From Acidobacteriota bacterium (GTDB lineage Bacteria > Acidobacteriota > Blastocatellia > Pyrinomonadales > Pyrinomonadaceae): a stretch of 17,703 nt of DNA. Below, piece after piece: positions 7,262 to 14,764 of the stretch (within the stretch, counting starts at the first letter, position 1; every line of letters begins with the position of its first letter). Position numbers and translations under genes: made by a program. Below the pieces are notes generated by a model. That model made no database searches. It had not been told where the DNA came from and worked only from the letters and a program-made list of their open reading frames with translations. The stretch is taken from assembly GCA_024640445.1 (NCBI GenBank), contig JAHEEZ010000056.1, forward strand, positions 1-17,703, written 5' to 3'.

Positions 7262-9835
7262 ATGGATTCACTTTCGGACAGGAACCAGATCAACATTGAA
7301 GACGAGATGAAGAGGTCTTATCTCGATTATGCGATGTCTGTGATCATTGGCCGCGCCCTTCCGGACGTCCGGGACGGCCTCAAGCCTGTTCATCGCCGCG
7401 TGCTTTGGGCGATGCAGGAACTCGGCAATTATTATAACAGACCGTATAAGAAGTCCGCTAGAGTTGTCGGCGACGTGATCGGTAAGTATCACCCGCACGG
7501 GGATTCCGCCGTGTACGACACTCTTGTGCGTCTGGCGCAGGATTTTTCAATGCGATACCCGCTTGTTGACGGGCAGGGAAACTTCGGGTCGATCGATGGC
7601 GATTCCGCCGCCGCAATGAGGTACACCGAGGTCCGCATGCAGAGGCTGACTGACGCCGTGCTCGCGGATATCGAAAAAGAAACGGTTGATTTTCAACCGA
7701 ATTACGACGAGTCCCTTTCGGAACCGATCGTCCTGCCGACCAAGATTCCGAATCTTCTTGTTAATGGCTCTGAAGGTATCGCGGTAGGAATGGCGACCAA
7801 GATCCCGCCGCACAACCTTCGTGAGGTGGTGGATGCGGCGATCGCCCTTTTGAAAGATCCCCAGACCACGATAAAGGAGCTGATCGAGTTGGTCCCGGGC
7901 CCCGATTTTCCGACCGGCGGATTTATTTACGGCCGCGAAGAGATCCACAAGGCCTACACAGAAGGAAGGGGTATCCTGAGGCTCCGCGCCAAAGCGAACA
8001 TCGATCTGATAGGCCGCGGCAAGAGTGAGCGCAACGCGGTCGTCATAACCGAGATCCCTTACCAGTTGAACAAATCGAGGCTGATCGAAAAGATCGCCGA
8101 TCTTGTCAACTCCAAGAAGCTCGACGGCATATCTGAGATCCGCGACGAATCAAGCAGGGAGGGAATGCGGATCGTGATCGAGCTCAAGCGCGACGCGGTC
8201 CCGGAAGTCGTTCTTAACAATCTCTACAAACTCACCCCTCTCCAAAGCTCATTCGGCATAATCAACCTCGCGATCGTAGACGGTCAGCCGAAAGTGCTCA
8301 ACCTGAAGCAGATGCTTGAGGCGTTCATCGATTTCCGGAGGGAGGTCGTGAAGCGCAGGACCGAGTTCGAACTGAGGAAAGCGCAGGCGCGGGCGCACAT
8401 CTTGGAAGGCCTTAACAAGGCGATCGACGCTCTTGACTACATCATTCCGCTTATCCGCAACTCAAGATCGGTTGACGAAGCGAAGAGTTGGCTGACAGGT
8501 GATTTCTCAAACCTTCGCGAGGTAACGAGCTGGCGGGGCGTTCCGACCGAGGTGAAGCTGGACAAATTCCTTGACCAGCTTGAGAACGTCATTGGGAGCC
8601 TCGAGTTCTCCGAAATACAGGCGCAGGCTATTCTCGACCTTCAGCTCAGAAGGCTATCTGCCCTCGAACGCCAGAAGATCATTGACGAGTATGAGTCGAT
8701 CATCAAACTGATCGCCGAACTTGAGAACATACTCAACAACGAGAATGTGCTGCGTGAGGTCATTGTCGGCGAACTTGAAGAGGTTAGAAAAGATTTCGGA
8801 GATGTACGCAGAACGACGATCGTCGATGCGGGAGCAGAACTGAACATCGAGGACCTGATCCCCGACGAAGAAGTTGCCATTACGGTGACTAAAGCAGGGT
8901 ACGTGAAGCGCACGCCGATCGCGACCTATTCAAAACAGGGCCGTGGAGGAAAAGGCAGGTTTGGCGCGACTGCCAAGAACGAGGATTTCGTCCGTCATCT
9001 GTTCGTAGCGTCAACTCACGATTACCTGATGGTCTTTACTGATGACGGACAGGTTTACAAGCTTCGTGTTCACGAGATTCCGGACGCGCTGCCTTCGGCG
9101 CGCGGCAAGGCGATCGTCAATCTTGTCAGCATCCCGAATGCCCGACGCCTGGTTGGCGTTCTGCCGGTGAGGGATTTCTCGGACGAAGTATTCGTTACGA
9201 TGGTGACCAGAAAGGGCACGATCAAGAAGACGGCGCTTTCGGATTACCAGCACATTCGAGTGAACGGGATCAACGCGATCAATATCGACAAGGACGATGA
9301 GCTTCTGGACATTATCGAGACCGATGGTAAACGTCTGATCCTGATCGCGACGCACGATGGTATGGCGATCAAGTTCGATGAGAACGATGTGCGGCCGATG
9401 GGTCGTGCGGCACGCGGAGTCCGCGGGATACGGCTCAACAAGGGCGATTACGTTATCGGGGTTTGCGCGGTATCGCAGGATGAGAATGAAAAGATCCTGA
9501 CGGTTTCAGAGAACGGGTTCGGAAAACGGACCGAAGTCGAGAATTACCGGCTTACGAAGCGCGGCGGAAAGGGCGTGATCAATATGAAGGCGACCGACAA
9601 GACCGGCAAGGTCGTGGCGTCGTTCCCGGTCGAAGACGACTCGGAGATAATGATAATCACTCAGCAGGCGAAGTTGATCCGCATCGGAGTCAGGAACATA
9701 CGCGAGACGGGCCGTTCGGCACAGGGAGTTACCTTGATAAAGACGAACGAGCAAGACCGCGTTACCAGCGCGTCCCTGCTCGACATCTCGGATCATGATG
9801 ACGACGTGATCGTTGAGGACATCGTCGAGGAGTAG
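7262..9835 (+). CDS. gyrA: DNA gyrase subunit A
   Basis: A full-length 857-aa type IIA topoisomerase A subunit. It cuts and rejoins DNA in the GyrA2GyrB2 complex to introduce negative supercoils. The active-site tyrosine is Tyr121 in AAAMRYTEVRM. The quinolone-resistance region is HPHGDSAVYDTLVR with Ser82 and Asp86, equivalent to E. coli Ser83 and Asp87, so no classical resistance substitution is present. The C-terminal beta-pinwheel contains a GyrA box, QGRGGKG (559-565), a variant of QRRGGKG, which argues for gyrase rather than topoisomerase IV ParC. A second related motif, TKRGGKG, is at 765-771. The C-terminus ends in an acidic tail (DDDVIVEDIVEE). It has its own promoter and a strong ribosome binding site, and is transcribed away from the PilZ gene and towards the beta-helix gene. 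Confidence 0.97.
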   Translation: MDSLSDRNQINIEDEMKRSYLDYAMSVIIGRALPDVRDGLKPVHRRVLWAMQELGNYYNRPYKKSARVVGDVIGKYHPHGDSAVYDTLVRLAQDFSMRYPLVDGQGNFGSIDGDSAAAMRYTEVRMQRLTDAVLADIEKETVDFQPNYDESLSEPIVLPTKIPNLLVNGSEGIAVGMATKIPPHNLREVVDAAIALLKDPQTTIKELIELVPGPDFPTGGFIYGREEIHKAYTEGRGILRLRAKANIDLIGRGKSERNAVVITEIPYQLNKSRLIEKIADLVNSKKLDGISEIRDESSREGMRIVIELKRDAVPEVVLNNLYKLTPLQSSFGIINLAIVDGQPKVLNLKQMLEAFIDFRREVVKRRTEFELRKAQARAHILEGLNKAIDALDYIIPLIRNSRSVDEAKSWLTGDFSNLREVTSWRGVPTEVKLDKFLDQLENVIGSLEFSEIQAQAILDLQLRRLSALERQKIIDEYESIIKLIAELENILNNENVLREVIVGELEEVRKDFGDVRRTTIVDAGAELNIEDLIPDEEVAITVTKAGYVKRTPIATYSKQGRGGKGRFGATAKNEDFVRHLFVASTHDYLMVFTDDGQVYKLRVHEIPDALPSARGKAIVNLVSIPNARRLVGVLPVRDFSDEVFVTMVTRKGTIKKTALSDYQHIRVNGINAINIDKDDELLDIIETDGKRLILIATHDGMAIKFDENDVRPMGRAARGVRGIRLNKGDYVIGVCAVSQDENEKILTVSENGFGKRTEVENYRLTKRGGKGVINMKATDKTGKVVASFPVEDDSEIMIITQQAKLIRIGVRNIRETGRSAQGVTLIKTNEQDRVTSASLLDISDHDDDVIVEDIVEE

Positions 9836-9860
9836 GCGGAATAGTTGAGCACAGAAGTGA

Positions 9861-9883
9861 AGTGCAGGGCTGTGCCCTGCACT
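9861..9883. repeat. Perfect hairpin 1 (REP-like) after gyrA
   Basis: A perfect inverted repeat: 10-bp stem AGTGCAGGGC/GCCCTGCACT around a 3-nt TGT loop (9871-9873), followed by AAAC. No T-tract follows on either strand, so a simple Rho-independent terminator is not supported, although it may help end convergent transcripts or protect 3' ends. It shares its framework with the hairpin 51 bp downstream. Confidence 0.8.
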
Positions 9884-9906
9884 AAACCGATGGTGAATTT
9901 TCGAGA

Positions 9907-9939
9907 CGTTTAGAGCAACGCTCTGCGTTGCTCTAAACG
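9907..9939. repeat. Perfect hairpin 2 (REP-like) after gyrA
   Basis: A perfect inverted repeat: 15-bp stem (CGTTTAGAGCAACGC with its reverse complement) around a TCT loop at 9922-9924. Like hairpin 1 it ends in TAAAC and lacks a T-tract. It sits midway in the convergent spacer between gyrA and the beta-helix gene. A bidirectional terminator or an extragenic palindrome family member are both possible. Confidence 0.85.
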
Positions 9940-9983
9940 GAAAGCAGAAGAACCTCGCCCCCTATCACATCACTAATCACTTC

Positions 9984-11657
9984 CTAAAGACAACTCCACT
10001 GGCCACGGACGACCATCGCAGGCGCACCGCCTCCGCCGCCCTGGCAGGGGGATGAGTTTCGGCGGCAATCCGGACAGTAGACCATCGAACCGTCATCTTT
10101 GTCCCTTGGAAGGGAAATGAACGGCACCGAAGGCATCTTCACGGGAGCGCCGAATTCCACATCCGTGCCGAAAAAGGTCGGGTGTCCTTTCACCTTTCCC
10201 TCGCCCGGCTGTCCGGTCATGAACACCACTGTCGCATCCCCGAAGTTCTCTTCGTTCGCGTTCAGGCAGGCGAGTGTCGCCCCGTCATAGCAGAACCGGT
10301 CGCCGGTCGAATAAACCCTCACCCGCGCGTCCGCCTTGAAGTTGTTGGCCGCGTAAAGCGAACCGGTCGAGACAAACGTCCTTCTCGCCTTGAATATGAT
10401 CGGGCTGCCGAAGACCGAGTTGATGAAGGTGATCGGGTAGGAATAATCGCCCGCGCCGGGGTTTTCGACCGCGTTGTAGATGAACGCTTCAGTGATCGCT
10501 TCGGACTCGGAACCGATCACCGTGAGCGGCCCAGTGTCGAGCATCCTGATGAACGCGCCTCCGAGAGCCCACGGGAATCCGCCGCCGAACGTGTCCTCGA
10601 CGATGACCGCTCCGACCCTCTCAAAATTCATCGAGTCGGCCATTTGCGTCGCCGTTCTCTGAGGGTTGACGAAGAACGATCCGTCGATCTTCCAGTTGGA
10701 ATTCCTTATGTTCGTGTAGATTCCTGCGTCCGAGTTGAATATGAACCTGCACTCGCGGATCTTCACGTAATCGAGCTGCCAGTTTAGGTCGGTTTGCGGA
10801 AGCCCATAAACGGACATTCCCCGCCAGAAACTGTGAAACGTCACCCGCTCGAAACTGACGCTCTGGCTTGTAAGGTACGCTCCGATCGCCTCAACGCCGA
10901 TCGTGTCCTTGTTGTTTTCGGCGATCAGCTCGATGTCCCGCATCACGACCTGCTCGGTACATTCGCCGATCCTGAACAGTGAGCGGTTCGTACCTTTGAG
11001 CCTGATCCTGCTCGGGTTGTTCTTTCGAACATTGTTCGTTGCCGCGCCGGTGTGAAGACCGGTGACCCCCTGAATGGTGACCCCGGAAGGCAAAACCAGA
11101 GGCCTGAAGTCCGGCGCGCTTCCGACCACATAATCGCCTTCGGGAAACCTCAATACTCCCCCGTTTCTGCTCGCCAAGTAAGCGAGTGCGCTGCGGATAG
11201 CAAGGGTATCGTCCGTGACTCCGTCACCTTTCGCGCCAAAGTCTTTTACGCTGTAAAAGCCGGAATCCCCGCTTAAAGAAGTCGGCCAGATGTAGCTGAC
11301 CGGACCCGAGTACTGGTCGCCCGCGAATTCGATCTTGAACGACTTGTCTTCGCCCGTGAAACACCATCCGGAATCCGGCGACGCCGATTGAAACGTGGCG
11401 GAGTTCGCGACCGATGAGAGCACCCGCGTCGGACTGCCGGAGCAGGGCTTTACGTTCATGGGAGTGGTCCGGTCAAGGTCGGTGACTGTGACCTGGGCGG
11501 TAGGCGGCGCATATCGAACCGCACACGCCGCCGCCTTCTGCGTCGAGGGCACGTCCAGGATGATGTTGTAGCCTTCAAATTTGTTTTGCTGGGCGGCCGT
11601 CGGAATAAACGCGGCCAAAAGCATGATCAGTGCGCACAGAGGAGTTCCAAACTTCAT
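9984..11657 (-). CDS. Exported right-handed beta-helix protein, Pectate_lyase_3 type
   Basis: A 557-aa protein with a signal peptide (MKFGTPLCALIMLLAAFIPT, probable cleavage after TAA/AQ near residue 22-24). A unique N-terminal region (~25-130) is followed by the classic opening of the Pectate_lyase_3 / GH28-like fold: YSVKDFGAKGDGVTDDT (135-151), an Ala-rich helix and GGVLRFPEGDYVV (166-178). Beta-helix repeats continue to ~490. The C-terminus has a Cys-Gly tail: CPDC (528-531), C538, a run of five glycines, and a final W-S-C (554-556). The fold is used by pectate/rhamnogalacturonan lyases, polygalacturonases and phage-type depolymerases, and I cannot place the catalytic residues, so the substrate is open. 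It lies 108 bp after ruvB and probably has its own promoter. Confidence 0.8.
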   Translation of the reverse strand: MKFGTPLCALIMLLAAFIPTAAQQNKFEGYNIILDVPSTQKAAACAVRYAPPTAQVTVTDLDRTTPMNVKPCSGSPTRVLSSVANSATFQSASPDSGWCFTGEDKSFKIEFAGDQYSGPVSYIWPTSLSGDSGFYSVKDFGAKGDGVTDDTLAIRSALAYLASRNGGVLRFPEGDYVVGSAPDFRPLVLPSGVTIQGVTGLHTGAATNNVRKNNPSRIRLKGTNRSLFRIGECTEQVVMRDIELIAENNKDTIGVEAIGAYLTSQSVSFERVTFHSFWRGMSVYGLPQTDLNWQLDYVKIRECRFIFNSDAGIYTNIRNSNWKIDGSFFVNPQRTATQMADSMNFERVGAVIVEDTFGGGFPWALGGAFIRMLDTGPLTVIGSESEAITEAFIYNAVENPGAGDYSYPITFINSVFGSPIIFKARRTFVSTGSLYAANNFKADARVRVYSTGDRFCYDGATLACLNANEENFGDATVVFMTGQPGEGKVKGHPTFFGTDVEFGAPVKMPSVPFISLPRDKDDGSMVYCPDCRRNSSPCQGGGGGAPAMVVRGQWSCL

Positions 11658-11705
11658 AATTCAAATCCGGTGTCATTATCTAGTTGTTCGTTGTTTGCTG
11701 AGAAG

Positions 11706-11735
11706 ATTATACAGGTGCGCGCCGGGATCTCGCAG
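11706..11735 (-). promoter_or_regulatory. Probable promoter of the beta-helix gene
   Basis: On the minus strand there is a perfect -10 TATAAT (11711-11706) with a weak -35 CTGCGA (11735-11730) at 18 bp. An inverted repeat GCCGGG/CCCGGC (11721-11726 with 11741-11746) overlaps the upstream half; it could be the end of the ruvAB transcript but has no T-tract. The predicted leader is ~40 nt. Confidence 0.45.
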
Positions 11736-11765
11736 AAGCGCCCGGCTGCACCCCGGTCCTTCCGA

Positions 11766-12818
11766 TCATCCGTCGAACAGGCTCGGCGAGGCGTTCGCGC
11801 CAGATGTTAGCGGTTCAAGGCCGAAGTGTTCGTAAGCCAGCCGCGTCGCCATACGGCCTCTCGGCGTGCGGTCGAGAAAACCGATCTGGAGGAGATAGGG
11901 CTCGATCATCTCTTCGATAGAATCCTTTTCCTCGCTGATAGAAGCGGAAATCGTCCCAAGCCCGACCGGCCCGCCGTCGAACTTCTTGATGATGGTCAAG
12001 AGAAGTTTCCGGTCTATCTCATCAAGGCCGTACGTGTCCACTTCCATCCTGTTCAGCGCGTCGCGGGCTATCTCTTCGGTGATGCTTCCCTGATGTTCGA
12101 CTTCCGCGAAATCGCGCACCCGGCGAAGAAGCCGGTTTGCGATCCTGGGCGTTCCGCGCGAACGCCGTGCAATGGCCTTGGCTCCGCTATTGTCGATCTC
12201 GACGTTCAATATCTTCGCCGACCGCTCAACGATCGTTTCAAGGTCCTCGAAAGTATAGAAATCCAGATGAAAGATGATCCCGAACCTTCCCCGGAGTGGG
12301 GCGGTGATCAGTCCAGGCCTTGTTGTAGCGCCAACAAGCGTGAACTTAGGCAGTTCAAGCTTGATCGAACGCGCGGCGGTGCCCTGACCGATCATGATGT
12401 CGAGGTTGTAATCCTCCATCGCGGGATATAAAACCTCTTCGATCGCCGGATTAAGCCTGTGTATCTCGTCGATGAAAAGGACGTCGCCTTCTTCCAGGTT
12501 CGTAAGAAGCGCCGCGAGGTCACCGGCTTTTTCTATTATCGGCGCAGCGGTCGAACGGAACTCAGCCCCCATCTCGTTCGAGGTAATGCCGGCAAGTGTT
12601 GTCTTGCCGGTTCCCGGTGGTCCCGTCAGAAGGATATGGTCGAGAGCTTCGCGCCTCTGGAGCGCAGCTTTCATATAGATACGCAGATTGTCCTTTATCT
12701 TCGACTGCCCGATGTATTCGCCGAGATGCGTCGGACGAAGTGACAGCTCGAACCTGCGCTCCTCTTCGCTGACGGGAGCTGCGGATCTGACATCTGGTAT
12801 TTCGAAGGATTCGTTCAT
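11766..12818 (-). CDS. ruvB: Holliday junction branch migration ATPase RuvB
   Basis: A 350-aa AAA+ ATPase, the motor that drives branch migration of Holliday junctions with RuvA. Walker A is GPPGTGKTT (66-74), Walker B is LFIDEIH (114-120), sensor 1 is GATTR (164-168), and the arginine-finger region is TAPLRGRFG (172-180). The C-terminal winged-helix domain ends with the typical IGFLDRTPRGRMAT stretch. Length is normal for the family. It starts 19 bp after the ruvA stop, so the two genes form a ruvAB operon; ruvC is not adjacent. The ribosome binding site is weak, suggesting coupling to ruvA translation. Confidence 0.97.
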   Translation of the reverse strand: MNESFEIPDVRSAAPVSEEERRFELSLRPTHLGEYIGQSKIKDNLRIYMKAALQRREALDHILLTGPPGTGKTTLAGITSNEMGAEFRSTAAPIIEKAGDLAALLTNLEEGDVLFIDEIHRLNPAIEEVLYPAMEDYNLDIMIGQGTAARSIKLELPKFTLVGATTRPGLITAPLRGRFGIIFHLDFYTFEDLETIVERSAKILNVEIDNSGAKAIARRSRGTPRIANRLLRRVRDFAEVEHQGSITEEIARDALNRMEVDTYGLDEIDRKLLLTIIKKFDGGPVGLGTISASISEEKDSIEEMIEPYLLQIGFLDRTPRGRMATRLAYEHFGLEPLTSGANASPSLFDG

Positions 12819-12837
12819 TTAGAGCGAGCAGGCGAGA

Positions 12838-13452
12838 TCAGCTCCTTGCCAAAATCTGCAGACCGCGCTTCAGTAGTTTCTGAACCGAGAGCTCCGTGCC
12901 CTCCTGGACCGCCTTCTTGAGCGCTTTGTCGGCGGCCTTCTGTTGATAGCCAAGATTGACCAACGCGGAAAGCGCGTCGTCAAGCGCTTCCGAGCCATCG
13001 CCGTAAGAACCGTTCGCTCCCGCAACGGCTGCCGATTCGGAAGTAGCGAGATCGGCTATTTTGTCACGAAGCTCGATCACCATTCTCTCCGCCGTTTTCC
13101 GTCCGATACCGGGAATCGAGGTGAGCGCGGCGAGATTGTCGCTCGAGATAGCCGAAACGATCTCACCGGAACCCATAGCTGAGAGCATAGCGACCGCCAG
13201 TTTCGGACCTATTCCGGAGACCGCGATAAGCCTGAGAAATAAAGTGCGGTCCGGTGCGGAGCCGAAGCCGAAGAGCTGGAGCGCGTCTTCGCGCACGTAA
13301 GTGTGGATGCGCAGGCTGACATCTGATCCCAGATCGCCCAGCGAATAAAAGGTCGAAAGCGGGATGGTCACTTCGTACCCGATCCCGCCTACGTCGATTA
13401 CCACGCTATTCGCGTTCTTTTCAATGAGTTTTCCGGACAGTGCAGCAATCAT
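12838..13452 (-). CDS. ruvA: Holliday junction DNA helicase subunit RuvA
   Basis: A 204-aa protein with the three RuvA domains: an N-terminal OB fold (MIAALSGKL..., 1-~65), two helix-hairpin-helix motifs (AVSGIGPKLAVAML, 77-90, and TSIPGIGRKTAERM, 111-124), and a C-terminal RuvB-contact domain (~155-204) joined by a flexible Ala/Gly linker. A RuvA tetramer holds the junction while RuvB pumps DNA. It is the first gene of the ruvAB operon, divergent from rex. A 7-bp-arm palindrome lies within 20 bp upstream of the start and may be an operator. Confidence 0.97.
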   Translation of the reverse strand: MIAALSGKLIEKNANSVVIDVGGIGYEVTIPLSTFYSLGDLGSDVSLRIHTYVREDALQLFGFGSAPDRTLFLRLIAVSGIGPKLAVAMLSAMGSGEIVSAISSDNLAALTSIPGIGRKTAERMVIELRDKIADLATSESAAVAGANGSYGDGSEALDDALSALVNLGYQQKAADKALKKAVQEGTELSVQKLLKRGLQILARS

Positions 13453-13454
13453 AC

Positions 13455-13472
13455 TGTTTCACACTTGAAACA
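13455..13472. promoter_or_regulatory. Palindrome in the ruvA leader, candidate operator
   Basis: Perfect inverted repeat TGTTTCA-CACT-TGAAACA, ending three bases before the ruvA ATG and covering the predicted transcription start. ruvAB is SOS-regulated in many bacteria, so a LexA-type repressor site is one reading; I do not know the LexA motif of this lineage. It could instead be a short mRNA hairpin that hides the start. Confidence 0.5.
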
Positions 13473-13475
13473 CAG

Positions 13476-13504
13476 ATTGTAATGTATTACAGAGTTTCGG
13501 GCAA
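13476..13504 (-). promoter_or_regulatory. Probable ruvAB promoter
   Basis: On the minus strand, -35 TTGCCC (13504-13499), a 17-bp spacer and -10 TACAAT (13481-13476). The predicted transcript start is near 13469, giving a leader of only ~17 nt before the ruvA ATG and placing the start inside the palindrome at 13455-13472. Confidence 0.55.
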
Positions 13505-13530
13505 AGCAAAATACCGAATCGCAGTTGCAT

Positions 13531-13548
13531 TTGTTACCTTTTTCACAA
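13531..13548. promoter_or_regulatory. Rex operator upstream of rex
   Basis: TTGTTACCTTTTTCACAA matches the known Rex consensus TTGTGA-N6-TCACAA at 11 of 12 specified positions. It covers the -35 of the rex promoter, which predicts autorepression at low NADH/NAD+, relieved when NADH rises. Confidence 0.8.
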
Positions 13549-13569
13549 AATCGATTTTTGGAATATAAT
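13542..13569 (+). promoter_or_regulatory. rex promoter
   Basis: -35 TTCACA (13542-13547), a 16-bp spacer and a perfect -10 TATAAT (13564-13569). The expected start at ~13576 is only about five bases before the rex ATG, so the mRNA is nearly leaderless. Confidence 0.65.
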
Positions 13570-13580
13570 CTCCCTTGCCA

Positions 13581-14231
13581 ATGAAAGCCGATAAGATCTC
13601 AGAGCTCACAACCAACCGACTCAGCATCTACCTGAGATGCCTGAACGAACTGGCTTCCGAGGGGCGTAAGACCGTCTCTTCAGACATTCTCGCCAAACGA
13701 TTTCACCTCAACTCCGCCCAGATCCGTAAAGACCTTGCGTGTTTCGGGGAGTTCGGCGTGCGGGGTGTTGGCTATTACGTCGAAAATCTTCGGGACCAGC
13801 TGACCAGGATCCTCGGACTTGACCATCACCACCGGGTCGGGATCATCGGCGCGGGAAGGCTTGGAGCGGCACTCGCCGATTACTACGGATTCACGCAGAC
13901 AAATTTCACGGTCGCCGCGCTCTTCGACGCGGACCCGGGAAAGATCGGCGAACAGATCGGTGAGGTGAAGGTCTACGATGTTGCGAATTTTTCCAAGATC
14001 GCTAAGAAGGAAAGTATTGATGTGGCGGTGATCGCCGTACCCGCGCAGTTCGCTCAGCCGGTTCTCGAGCTTATTTCGAAGGCGGGCATAAAAGCCGTGA
14101 TGAACTTCGCACCGACGCCGCTTCTGGCAGGCGAAGACGTTAAGCTGAAGACCATTGATCTCACTATTTCGCTCGAGAGCCTCTCCTATTTTCTCGCTCA
14201 GCCGGCACTGCCAAACGGACAGCAAAAATAA
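13581..14231 (+). CDS. rex: Redox-sensing transcriptional repressor Rex
   Basis: A 216-aa Rex protein. The N-terminal winged helix (~1-80) has the family signature SAQIRKDLACFGEFGVRGVG (45-64). The C-terminal Rossmann domain has the NAD(H) motif GAGRLG (90-95), the strand-2 acidic region ALFDADPGKIG (113-123), and a C-terminal helix for domain swapping (LESLSYFLAQ). Rex dimers bind operators when NADH/NAD+ is low and release them when NADH binds. I use the ATG at 13581 rather than the TTG at 13575, since family members start close to this point; there is no Shine-Dalgarno, consistent with a near-leaderless message. It has a Rex operator over its own promoter. The BMC locus lies about 0.5 kb downstream, with one small gene between. 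Confidence 0.95.
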   Translation: MKADKISELTTNRLSIYLRCLNELASEGRKTVSSDILAKRFHLNSAQIRKDLACFGEFGVRGVGYYVENLRDQLTRILGLDHHHRVGIIGAGRLGAALADYYGFTQTNFTVAALFDADPGKIGEQIGEVKVYDVANFSKIAKKESIDVAVIAVPAQFAQPVLELISKAGIKAVMNFAPTPLLAGEDVKLKTIDLTISLESLSYFLAQPALPNGQQK

Positions 14232-14297
14232 AAGATGAATCCAGTTTAGTTTTTTCGTCGTATGAAATATCATCAGACCAAGCGAGGATTTATCATT

Positions 14298-14609
14298 ATG
14301 CAGTTATCACACATTCTTAAGAGGCTGGTTCCGTTTCTCGGAGCCGTTCTGTTGGGCGTATTTGTTTCCGGCTTGTTCTTCACCGCACCCGCCTCCGGCG
14401 AACCCGGATCGCGTGCTTATGAAGAGCTGAGAAGGGAGAACGCCAGGCTTAAGACGGAGAATTGCCGGCTAAAACGTGAGGTGCGGAAGGTCAGAAAAGC
14501 GGAATTCATTTTCGAAGACAAGATGAGTATTCCGGCAGTTCCCGAACCGCCCATGCCGCCGGCGCCGCCTATGCCTCCGGTCGCTCCGGCACCGCCGGCA
14601 TCCAGGTAA
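14298..14609 (+). CDS. Small membrane-anchored coiled-coil protein, unknown function
   Basis: A 103-aa protein from the ATG at 14298, chosen because GCGAGGA (14282-14288) is nine bases upstream; the in-frame ATG at 14262 has no ribosome binding site and would add a polar 12-residue extension. Residues ~8-30 are hydrophobic (LVPFLGAVLLGVFVSGLFF): an uncleaved anchor or signal peptide, with a possible cleavage at APASG. Residues ~42-68 are a heptad-like charged helix (EELRRENARLKTENCRLKRE), and the last ~30 residues are a Pro-rich PEPPMPPAPPMPP-type tail. I do not recognise a family. It lies 66 bp after rex and may share its transcript, but no redox function can be read from the sequence. Confidence 0.6.
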   Translation: MQLSHILKRLVPFLGAVLLGVFVSGLFFTAPASGEPGSRAYEELRRENARLKTENCRLKREVRKVRKAEFIFEDKMSIPAVPEPPMPPAPPMPPVAPAPPASR

Positions 14610-14628
14610 ATAGGCAGTACAAGAAAAA

Positions 14629-14710
14629 GAGCCGCAGATAAACGTCACTGGATTCCAGCCATTTTCCGTTTGGCAGTTCAGTTGTGTTAATCTGTGGCTC
14701 TGATTTTTTT
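14629..14710 (+). terminator. Long-loop hairpin with U-tract after the coiled-coil gene
   Basis: GAGCCGCAGAT (14629-14639) pairs with ATCTGTGGCTC (14690-14700) over 11 bp with one G-U pair, followed by TGA and seven Ts (14704-14710). The 50-nt loop holds a smaller CTGG/CCAG hairpin. This can act as an intrinsic terminator separating rex and the small gene from the BMC locus. The outer arms resemble dispersed CCGCAGAT-type intergenic repeats. Confidence 0.5.
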
Positions 14711-14764
14711 GTGCGACTGTACCCGGACCCGGCCCTTTTTCCTTTGGGTCCGCTCGACCCGATA

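Noticed and set aside
10182..10787. 201-codon plus-strand ORF inside the beta-helix gene
   Set aside because: Antisense to a well-supported protein, very Arg/Asp-rich as expected from a shadow frame, and without a family match.
11826..12431. 201-codon plus-strand ORF opposite ruvB
   Set aside because: Shadow frame; ruvB is unambiguous on the minus strand.
13680..14273. 197-codon minus-strand ORF opposite rex
   Set aside because: Shadow of rex, whose signature motifs are clear.
14684..14764. N-terminal extension of the aldolase to 14684
   Set aside because: It runs through the terminator-like hairpin and T-tract and does not resemble the family N-terminus, which begins at the MQMNESEAR methionines.
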